A DNA stretch of 45,000 nt from Mesostigma viride. Lineage: Eukaryota > Streptophyta > Mesostigmatophyceae > Mesostigmatales > Mesostigmataceae. Under the pieces are notes generated by a model. The model searched no databases and had not been told where the DNA came from. It was given only the letters and a program-made list of their open reading frames with translations. Shown here piece by piece: positions 38,001-45,000 of this stretch (position 1 is its first letter; every line of letters begins with the position of its first letter). The stretch is taken from assembly GCA_009746045.1 (NCBI GenBank), contig RPFO01001384.1:45001-90000 (forward strand), read 5' to 3'. The position numbers and the translations under genes are program-made.

Positions 38001-41000
38001 GGTCCTGTCAGAACCTTGGTGGAAGCAGCTTCGGCCATCTCCTTGGCCGAGCTCGTTCGCAGGTAGATATCAATCTCTTTGTCAGTCATTGCGCGAGCGT
38101 AGCCAGCCTTCATTGTCCGTGCCCCCCCATCTCCCCGAAGAGTTGCGCGAGCTGACGCTGGGTGCCTTCCTTTTTCATCCAGTCATGAAAAGTGTTGGGG
38201 CACCGGTCAGCCAAAAACTGGAACGAGTACCGCCACACAGGAATCACCAGCTTGTCGTGGCCGTAGTCGGACTCCGAGTTTGCGAAAATGGTGGCGTTCT
38301 GCTCGGCTCTCGACAGATGCAAGTTTCGTGCGAGGAGCTTCTGAGGCCCAACGAACAGGTTCCTTGTCCACACCCGATTTCGATGCACCAAGGCTTTGGA
38401 CATCTCATCGAGGTCCCGAGGCTGAACGGCAAGCTGCTGTCGCAACCGTTTGCCCTTCGCGATCTCATCGTTCACATCCAGGATGTCATCATCATCCTGC
38501 GACACCGGGGACTTCTCCCATTTCTCAAGCAGAGACACGGGAGCATCCGCAACCTCCACCTCCTTTCCTTTCCCCTTTCCCTTCAGCGCCTTCCCCTTGT
38601 GGGTCGCAAGTGCTTCGGAGAGTCCCTTCTGGAATTCGTCGACGGCAGCAGTCCACGTACTCGCTATTTCCAAATCCGAGCTGCGCGCGTGCTGGTCGAG
38701 GCTGACTGAGTACAGGATGGCCGCGTGGGTCGCCCTCTCGGCCTGCACGTACTGCAGTGATGCGAAAAAATCAGGAAAGCATAACCAAAAGGAATAAAGT
38801 AAATGTTACACTTGAGAAACGCCGGCCGTCGCAACCTACATGAAACCTGAACCTCAATATCAAAGCCCCCCTCACAACAGAGGTACACTTGGCTCATTTC
38901 CCTCAACCGTGATGCGAAAAAATCAGGAAAACATAATCAAAAGGAAGTAAGTGTCACACTTGAGAAACGCCGGCCGTCGCAACCTACATGAAACCTGGAC
39001 CTCAAGAACAAAGCCCCCTCACAACAGAGGTACACTTTGCTCATTTCCCTCAACCGTGATGCGAAAAAATCTGGAAAGCATAATCAAAAGGAATAAGTAA
39101 ATGTCACACTTGAGAAACGCCGGCCGTCGCAACCTACATGAAACCTGGACCTCAAGAACAAAGCCCCCCTCACAACAGAGGTAGACTTACCTCATTCCCC
39201 TCAACCGCTGCTGCTTCAGCCGCTTTCTTCGACCCCTTCGCGATCTTCGGAGACTTCTCCCGGCGGGCATCGTGATCCTTCAACATCTTGATCAGAGTCT
39301 TGGCGTCCGCCATCGTCACCGTCTTCAGTTTACACCTCCTCTCCTTCGCTTTGCCCTCGAACAGGTTCTCCTGCATCCACTTTATCAAGGCCTTGGCGCT
39401 CGGGATCTCCTCAGGCTGTGTGGCGCCATCGGGCGCGCACGCATTCTTCACGATCAACTCAGCGACTTGATGGAGAGTCAACATCTGGTTCCGTACCTCA
39501 GGTGGGGCTGTTTCCGTTCTCACCTCGGCCACAACCCGCTTTGCCAACGTCCTCAGTTTATAAGCATCCGCTTGCTCCTTAAAGCGTGTCATTTTCGCAG
39601 TATCGCCGTCGCTTCCAACCACGCCCTCTGACACAGGCTCACCGACAGCGATAGCCCCCTCTCCCTGGAGATTTGCCCCACCCTGACGACCGGCTTCCTG
39701 CAAGAACATTATCAACGGAAGATTTTTAATGTAAGAAAATTGTAGAGAAACGCCGGCCTGTTTAAAATATGTATAATGCGTTACTTGGTCAACATGATAA
39801 TTGACGTAATTCATTAGAATTAATTAACGCATATTGGCAGCACGGCTATGGCATTGCCCTTGCCATCGGGCAGCCATTAGCCTAAATTGCTACATTGTCA
39901 CTTGCTAGCAAGGAAAAGGGGAGAGTTCGTGGAGTTGCCAACCCTAAAATCATGCACGGTGGCATGGGGTCGGCACTACCCTTGGCGACAATCTAACGGC
40001 TGGCACAAATGACAGGTCAGCATCACTAGTGGTGTCGAATGCATGCATACGGTGCACATTCTAGAAAGTAGTGCGCACAGGTGCAGGCGCATCATGACGT
40101 GGACATAGGTACGGCCACTCTAACTATCGCCACACATATTGCACGCTCAGTGCCGGAATAGGACCATCGGCACTAAATATCTCACTCGCCACTATATAAA
40201 ATGTGATGCGATAAGTTGGAATAGCACACGGCTAGACTACCTAGCATAAATACACGGCAAGAGGTGGGCATAACCTCAGACACCCCCCTTGCACAGCTCA
40301 TGCGTGCTCAAAAGAAACATGACACTCCTTCCTCTCCCCCTCAATAACTAGGTAGGATAGCCGGGTACAAAACACCCTGGCATACCCCCCTTACACGGCT
40401 AACCATGGTGGGGATAAGGAGGTTCAAACTCAGTACCAGCAAGAAATATGGGGAATCAGGCACCCCCCCTCAAGGAGAAGGTCCTTTCAGGTCAACGGCC
40501 AACAAAGGACTAGCTCAACTATGACAAAAAACAATGGCCGGCAGGTCATAAAAAATCCGAACTGATTATCAACGAAATCTCGACAAAAGGCGCTCGGCTC
40601 ATACACCCCCTGGCTCTTGGCTCTAGGCTCCTTGGCTCGGCGGCTCCTGGCTCAGCGGCTCTTACGGGCTCTCCCGGCACTGGGCTCACGGCACGTGGCT
40701 CTCGGGCAGGCACTGGGCGCTCGACATAAAAAGTCGAGTATAATAGTCTAGCGGATCAATGCCGCTTGCCATAGAAGGCGATATCAGCTCGTAGACTCTG
40801 CGAAAATGGGCTTGAATCCTCACGGCTCACTGTGCCAGCAGCGGAATCAGCATCCGGAACAATAAATTTGCTGTCGTCGAAAAAATAAAAAAGTTGGCTG
40901 TCCCCGCCCAGAACCAAACACGGACTTCAGGCATCCAGCGTCAACGCTTGCACACCATGCACACTGGCAGCTGCGGGTGTGGTCACGAATCTGTTTTACG

Positions 41001-44000
41001 CAAATATATGGAACACACCGAATCCAGGTCTGCTGGCAGCAACGCCAGCGGCACCAAGTGCTAGCTGCGCTGTCCTCGTAAATGGCTTGGCGGACTACAA
41101 CGGCCGTGGCCAGACTCGCGCAAAGGCGAAACTCCAACGAAAGTGCCGGCGATGCAAGCACACCTCGTCCTCGAGGTGGGAAGAAAATAATGCTCGCCAG
41201 GCAAAGGCTGAAAGACCATGAACCATCAGCTCCGATACCATGTTTAAAATATGTATAATGCGTTACTTGGTCAACATGATAATTGACGTAATTCATTAGA
41301 ATTAATTAACGCATATTGGCAGCACGGCTATGGCATTGCCCTTGCCATCGGGCAGCCATTAGCCTAAATTGCTACATTGTCACTTGCTAGCAAGGAAAAG
41401 GGGAGAGTTCGTGGAGTTGCCAACCCTAAAATCATGCACGGTGGCATGGGGTCGGCACTACCCTTGGCGACAATCTAACGGCTGGCACAAATGACAGGTC
41501 AGCATCACTAGTGGTGTCGAATGCATGCATACGGTGCACATTCTAGAAAGTAGTGCGCACAGGTGCAGGCGCATCATGACGTGGACATAGGTACGGCCAC
41601 TCTAACTATCGCCACACATATTGCACGCTCAGTGCCGGAATAGGACCATCGGCACTAAATATCTCACTCGCCACTATATAAAATGTGATGCGATAAGTTG
41701 GAATAGCACACGGCTAGACTACCTAGCATAAATACACGGCAAGAGGTGGGCATAACCTCAGACACGGCCGTCGTAACTCTGTCAATTGAGGACGAACCTA
41801 AACTTTCAATTTGTAAGTCAACGGTAACTTACCCTTCCCCCCTCTGCAGTGGAACCACCGTAAGATCCACTTCCCCTCCTCTCACCGCCCTCTTGCTGCT
41901 CGAACGGACTTCCCTGTAAAAATAGCAAACGCGATTGTCCATTCACAAGAAAAAAATTACTACAAAAATAAACAAGGATATACGCACGCAAACCTTTTCA
42001 ATACAAGTAAACCGGAGAGGAATCTGACGCACTCATGTACCTGGGTGCTTCCTGCCATTGAGCGGGCTTCTCTTGCACCAACATCCTCGTGCCGGCCCTG
42101 CGAACATTTCAACGGAAAGTAAAAATCCGCTTAGTTGTCGGAAATGACATTTCTGGCGAATATTGCAAAAAAATGCTTATGTATTTCACGACATCAATAA
42201 AATGGGCAGAGACTTACGAAGATCGACGCGCCACCTTCCAAATTGCTCGGCGTCATTTCGAAAACTTCTTCTTCCCCTGCATCGACCCCCTTCCCCCTTC
42301 CCCTTGGCCGCGGCGGGGGCATATCGCCCGTCGCGACCGGCTTGGAAGTCGCGGGGGGATCCCTTGCGGTTGAGGGCACTGCGGCCGACTCGTGCACACT
42401 CTCCCCCCTCTTTTGGGCTACTGCGGCAGGCGCGGCATGGGAGGGCGCGGCGGCTACTGTTTGTGGCGCATTCTGAGCCAACCGAGCCAACCTTAGCTCC
42501 TGCTGGATCATGTTATCAATACGAGGCATGAATGTGCTTTTGGAGAGATAAGGCACCTTGGCGACTTCAGGTTTGTCTAAGGATGTCTTGGTACAGCGCG
42601 ATTGCTTCACGAGTGCCATTCGCGAGTCGCTCAAACCGCGCAATCTGAGACCGCGCTTCCGGATCGTCCACCATCTCAGACCACCGTGGTACTCATCCTT
42701 CCCAGTGACCGCGGCAAAGCTGACACCAGATTCCACCATTGGGGGCGGCGTGCCCTCCCTTGCACGCTTGTGAGGAGGCTGTTGTGGGAGGCGCCTTGGG
42801 CCTGAACTGGTTGCCCTTCTGACCCTTCCCCCCTAGGGGGAGAGTCGCCGACCACCTGCGATGTAGGGCCGCCCTTTTCCATCTGCAACACAAAACAAAA
42901 AAATTGGAAAAAACATACGAGTCAGCAGGAAGATGCGCCCCACGTCGCAACTCAATACAAAAAATGCATCATTATGTCAAGGTACAAACAACGTTATAAT
43001 TCAGAATGAACAGAGATTCATAACAAGAGAACGACGCACTAAAAGATGCGACCGCCGTCGCAACTTTCGTCAATTCACTCTCTATACAAACAACTCTATG
43101 TCCCTCATAAAGAATCATTTGGCAAGGAAATGCAAAAAAATTCCGTTACCACCTCCGTCGACCCATAAGTGGTTCGCGAATGGGAAATCGCTGCTGATTT
43201 TCGGTCGAGCCCTTCACGGTATTTTCGAAATCTCGAGGCAAGGTTGCGCGGAAGAGGGCCCCCCTCAATCATGCGTGCGATCGGACTGGCCATGGAAACG
43301 GATACCTGGTTCCTGGACTGCCTTGCACGGTCAACCATCTTGAAACTTCCCCGGAGAAGGAAATCAGACGTCAGACGGTTGAATATGCGAACGTCAAGAT
43401 TTGACCAACCCATCATCCATTCCACCACCTTCTCCGCGGCATCATGGAAGACCTGGCTCTCATCCGCCATTCCTCGAGACCCAAACACACAATCGGCCGT
43501 GTTATCGTCGTGCCTCTTAAGGCGAATGTTCACGTCCTCTTTGTCATCATCCATTTCCGACAGCCGAATTACAGCCCTTTTGGCTCCGTCCACTCCATCC
43601 TCAAGAAGGACGTCCATCTGCGCCCCTCCCACACAATTGTTGTCAACGTATTGTTGCAAATGACGGGAAATCATGTCCTTTCCAAAAGCTACGATGTGTT
43701 CCCCACACAGACCCATGTCGGTAATTGACAGCTTTTTACATTTCCTATCCCGGCACTTCTTTCGGGATCCTTCTCAAAAATCCGGAAAACAGCGTCCTGA
43801 TATGGACGTCCCCTTATGTCGACCGTCAGACTGGACATCTGCGAAACCAGAACATACCGGCCGCGAGTAGTTTATATTATTAAAAAAAACTGGCATTTAT
43901 TAAGTCATCTTCATCTATTTATGCGAGCTAAAATTTGAAGAAAATGCAACAAAGAAACGCCCTGGGGCGCAACTTCCTCAACAACCACTTTCTACGTACA

Positions 44001-44984
44001 AACGAATGGCAATCACATCGACTACGATTGTCACTACATACGAATGTCCAGACAATATAATGTGTATGTAGAGGGGGGGCATTCAACACCAGAGAAACGC
44101 CGGCGGGCGCAACTCATATCAATATAGACTGTCCCGCGACTCGTTCCACTCTCTGCAGGTTTTGCAACAACCGATCGAGCGAACTCTCGGAACCTCTTTC
44201 GCCGCCATTTCATCGACACGAGCGAACATCTCTTCTTTGGCGGCCACCAACTTTGCCTCCTTGTTGCCGGTGTCAGGATAGATTTCGGACCTCCTCGTCT
44301 TCATCGGGGCCACTCTCTCCAAATACTCTGCACACAGAGAATCCTGCTCCTCCTCCACAATCGCCTTCACGCCGGATACAATCGCTTTGGCTTTTGTTTC
44401 CACGCGAAAATCGAACTCTCGTTGAGTTATCAGCGGAATGTCGGCGAGTGCAAAACACATACGCCGATAAAGTTCGCTTACATCCGTGTCACGCGAGTCG
44501 GCAAAAGGTGTCGTCATCAAAAAGCATCTCAAGCTACTCCAACCATTTTCTTGGGCGCCGGCAACGTAGCCTCCCTTTGCCAAGTCCGCACCTGTCGCGG
44601 AGTCTTTGACTATCCAATCTTCAAGGAAGTACTCGTCTCCCCTGGTGAAATCAAAATTTACACCCACGACCTCTCCGACAGTCATGTCCAGGCGAAGTCG
44701 CAGGGCCCCCCCGCCAATCCAGGTCCGAGGGCGCCCGCCATTCCAAGTCCGCGACTGAGGGCATTTTCGATGTGACGAGAATGTTCTTCGTGCTTTCGGC
44801 AATACAAGTCAAATCCGAGAGCGGTTTTCTTGCAAGTGGACACATCACACTTGCGCGGCGCCCCTATTGAGCGAGCAACACTCTGAATGACAGTGGCAAC
44901 CGCTTGGTGTTGTTGAAGTCGTTGCCAATCCTCCATCAGGAGGTGACTAGACGAATCGGACGAATCTTCCGTCGAACCGGACAT
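34811..44984 (-). CDS. gene A: large multi-exon gene of unknown function, zinc-motif rich, several frame breaks
   Basis: Nine exons are visible on the minus strand, with GT-AG junctions at most borders, and the gene may extend past the right edge. Two modules have the same C-x4-C-x10-C-x2-H spacing (44790-44849 and 43696-43755). Other Cys pairs occur (GIWCQLCRGH, NICWVCQ). An acidic Glu/Asp tract follows, and the final exon resembles the LINE ORF1p C-terminal domain (FLSRRKRLHDLTWTLDDDLT). Exons 4, 5 and 6 join in phase 0. Frame breaks occur near 44706-44712, 43765, 42700, 38122-38128, 37965, 37200, 37046-37051, 36697-36700 and 36402; many lie in G- or C-runs. The gene is therefore either decaying or the assembly has homopolymer errors. 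I do not recognise the family; a captured or domesticated mobile-element gene is possible. Confidence 0.5.
35146..35505. repeat. 72-bp tandem repeat, five copies
   Basis: Units start at 35146, 35218, 35290, 35362 and 35434. The array begins at the donor of exon 8 and fills most of the intron 35091-35494. Since 72 is a multiple of three, one minus frame stays open as a 24-residue repeat, so coding use cannot be ruled out. Each unit carries a CGCCGGCGGGCG core like the intron motif, but in the opposite orientation. Confidence 0.92.
35495..37315 (-). CDS. gene A exon 8, several frame shifts, acidic tract
   Basis: Acceptor CGATGCAG, starting PNKSAMIEVVRQLGNAMNA. Coding segments include VHRAYQAYGPVKRGKGVSL and KNFMQRWLFWCEDPLKPVV. 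After a CCCC shift near 36698 comes LNGTFDPVLVREHVFGVKL. A TGA (36402-36404) precedes RPNICWVCQEAAAEEE, then a long Glu/Asp tract and a Gly/Arg-rich end at donor GAG|GTAAGC. Confidence 0.55.
37403..37569. repeat. 67-69-bp tandem repeat at exon 7 donor with three motif copies
   Basis: Three units (motif starts 37403, 37470, 37539) in the intron 37316-37568. Each has the 22-nt quasi-palindrome followed by a diverged copy of the same spacer. The first unit begins nine bases after the splice donor. Confidence 0.88.
37569..38751 (-). CDS. gene A exon 7, two frame shifts
   Basis: Acceptor CACTGCAG, starting YVQAERATHAAILYSVSLDQ. The frame shifts at a seven-C run (38122-38128) into MKAGYARAMTDKEIDIYLRT, and near 37965 into GRAFGQFVQVRLGDGSIEK. 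It ends TWWQIREQK at GTAAGC. The segments read as one continuous protein when the shifts are ignored. Confidence 0.6.
38758..39207. repeat. 150-bp tandem repeat spanning the exon 6 donor, three copies
   Basis: Units 38758-38909, 38910-39056 and 39057-39207. On the minus strand each contains GGTTGAGG(G)AATGAG followed by the donor position. The outer copy has GTAAGT, whereas the two inner copies read CAAAGT and CCAAGT, so their donors are lost. Each unit has one 22-nt motif. Confidence 0.92.
39191..39697 (-). CDS. gene A exon 6
   Basis: A clean 169-codon exon beginning EAGRQGGANLQGEGAIAVGE and ending AAEAAAVEGNE, with helical Lys-rich segments (TRFKEQADAYKLRTLAKRVV). Acceptor TTCTTGCAG, donor GAG|GTAAGT. 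The donor and preceding exon bases are tandemly duplicated downstream. Confidence 0.7.
39759..40282 (-). repeat. 3' LTR (left)
   Basis: A 524-bp terminal repeat with TG...CA ends; indistinguishable by eye from the copy at 41241-41764. Confidence 0.95.
40283..40292 (-). other. polypurine tract
   Basis: AAGGGGGG on the minus strand immediately upstream of the 3' LTR, the expected place for the plus-strand primer. Confidence 0.8.
41221..41240 (-). other. primer-binding site
   Basis: On the minus strand TGGTATCGGAGC directly abuts the 5' LTR. It matches the usual initiator-tRNA-Met site TGGTATCAGAGC at 11 of 12 positions (site from family knowledge). Confidence 0.85.
41241..41764 (-). repeat. 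5' LTR (right)
   Basis: A 524-bp terminal repeat adjoining the primer-binding site, hence the 5' LTR of the minus-strand element. Confidence 0.95.
41833..41913 (-). CDS. gene A exon 5 (81 bp)
   Basis: Twenty-seven Gly/Ser/Glu-rich codons, GSPFEQQEGGERRGSGSYGG to EGGR, between TTTTTACAG and GTAAGT, phase 0. The following intron received the LTR element. Confidence 0.55.
42041..42097 (-). CDS. gene A exon 4 (57 bp)
   Basis: Nineteen codons GRHEDVGAREARSMAGSTQ between TTCGCAG and GTACATG. It keeps phase 0 with both neighbours and is too short to show as an open frame. Confidence 0.55.
42218..42882 (-). CDS. gene A exon 3, frame-broken
   Basis: Acceptor GTGTTGCAG|ATG and donor TTC|GTAAGT. The likely coding path moves from EKGGPTSQVVGDSPP to NQFRPKAPPTTASSQACKGG and GIWCQLCRGHWEG. 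An in-frame TGA (42693-42695) follows, then VPRWSEMVDDPEARSQIARF, then another frame, KPEVAKVPYLSKSTFMPRID to EGGASIF. Confidence 0.5.
42931..43065 (-). repeat. intron motif, two copies (intron 2 of gene A)
   Basis: Two 22-nt quasi-palindromes at 42931-42952 and 43044-43065; on the minus strand AGTTGCGAC-N4-GCGCATCT-like. The second is nearly a perfect inverted repeat. Confidence 0.75.
43150..43838 (-). CDS. gene A exon 2
   Basis: Acceptor TTTCGCAG|ATG. It starts MSSLTVDIRGRPYQDAVF, then after a one-base break carries the second zinc motif CRDRKCKKLSITDMGLCGEH. It continues open to TTYGSTEV at a donor near GTGGTAACG (exact base uncertain). The spacing matches the exon 1 zinc motif exactly. 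Confidence 0.55.
43953..44114 (-). repeat. intron motif, two copies (intron 1 of gene A)
   Basis: Copies at 43953-43974 and 44093-44114, on the minus strand AGTTGCGCC-N4-GGCGTTTCT, in the intron before exon 2. Confidence 0.8.
44140..44984 (-). CDS. gene A exon 1 (first visible), frame break at a G7 run
   Basis: Begins at ATG directly after TCGCAG, so it may be an internal exon. It encodes EDWQRLQQHQAVATVIQSVA and the zinc motif RKCDVSTCKKTALGFDLYCR-KH. After a seven-G run (44706-44712) coding continues in another frame, LRLRLDMTVGEVVGVNFDF to VRSIGCCKTCREWN. No clear donor was found near 44120, so the left boundary is approximate. Confidence 0.5.
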
Positions 44985-45000
44985 CTGCGACAAGTTACGA

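Larger units (their letters stand above)
39759..41764 (-). mobile_element. 2,006-bp non-autonomous LTR retrotransposon (TRIM/LARD-like)
   Basis: Two 524-bp LTRs that look identical by eye flank 958 bp of internal sequence without gag or pol. The element is in minus orientation: the LTR runs TGTCTGAGG to TTTAAACA. Next to the right LTR, a primer-binding site TGGTATCGGAGCTGATGGTT resembles the site for initiator tRNA-Met. Next to the left LTR, a polypurine tract GCAAGGGGGG is present. A 5-bp target duplication CGGCC lies at 39754-39758 and 41765-41769. The insertion sits in the intron between gene A exons 5 and 6, so it may be spliced out. Confidence 0.93.

Noticed and set aside
40847-41296. 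149-residue minus frame inside the LTR element as a gag-like gene
   Set aside because: It starts within the LTR, crosses the primer-binding site, has no zinc knuckle or protease motif and is short; the element looks non-autonomous.
36402-42695. Alternative genetic code with TGA read as tryptophan
   Set aside because: Other genes here, including the GT29-like gene, end properly at TGA, and gene A has many other breaks, so decay or sequence error is simpler.

Overview
The window looks like nuclear DNA of a green alga or another early-branching member of the plant lineage. The clearest support is a complete, heavily intron-split kinesin-7 on the minus strand. It carries the C-terminal domain of plant cytokinetic (NACK-type) kinesins. 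Other pointers are GT-AG introns packed with minisatellites, GC-rich coding sequence with poly-Ala/Pro/Gln tracts, a GT29 sialyltransferase-like gene and LINE ORF1p-like remnants. No bacterial, organellar, rRNA, tRNA or CRISPR feature was seen. The species is not determined.

Layout. At 1-2.3 kb there are a possible terminal exon, a 125-bp direct repeat and a LINE reverse-transcriptase scrap. At 2.3-18.4 kb (minus) lies the 13-exon kinesin-7; all phases agree and give 1,545 codons without a frameshift. Its introns hold many tandem repeats and one 660-bp element with terminal inverted repeats (TIRs) and a 9-bp target duplication. A 1-kb divergent intergenic region (18.4-19.4 kb) separates it from the GT29-like gene (19.4-24.3 kb, plus). 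That gene has a signal anchor, a GC-AG intron, about 1,100 residues of low-complexity repeats and a C-terminal sialyltransferase-like domain; its reading frame changes once, near a G-run. From 24.3 to 27.2 kb I see no gene. At 27.8-29.2 kb is a frameshifted LINE ORF1p-like pseudogene.

From 30 kb to the right edge, two minus-strand spliced genes of unknown function are split by young mobile elements. Gene B (30.1-34.3 kb) is an intact two-exon gene. Its intron holds a 3.1-kb TTAA-flanked element, which itself contains a second TTAA-flanked element. Gene A (34.8 kb to at least 45.0 kb) has nine visible exons and two copies of a C-x4-C-x10-C-x2-H zinc-binding motif. It also has an acidic stretch, a final exon resembling the ORF1p C-terminal domain, and several frame breaks. 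One of its introns carries a 2,006-bp non-autonomous LTR retrotransposon with apparently identical LTRs.

Two patterns stand out beyond the gene list. First, five of eight gene A introns contain one to three copies of the same 22-nt quasi-palindrome, always in the same orientation, and the retrotransposon landed inside one copy. Second, in both the kinesin and gene A, minisatellites start exactly at splice donors, so each unit duplicates the end of an exon plus its donor. This suggests that introns grow here by tandem duplication of exon-intron junctions. All calls come from reading the sequence and from family knowledge; no database search was possible.
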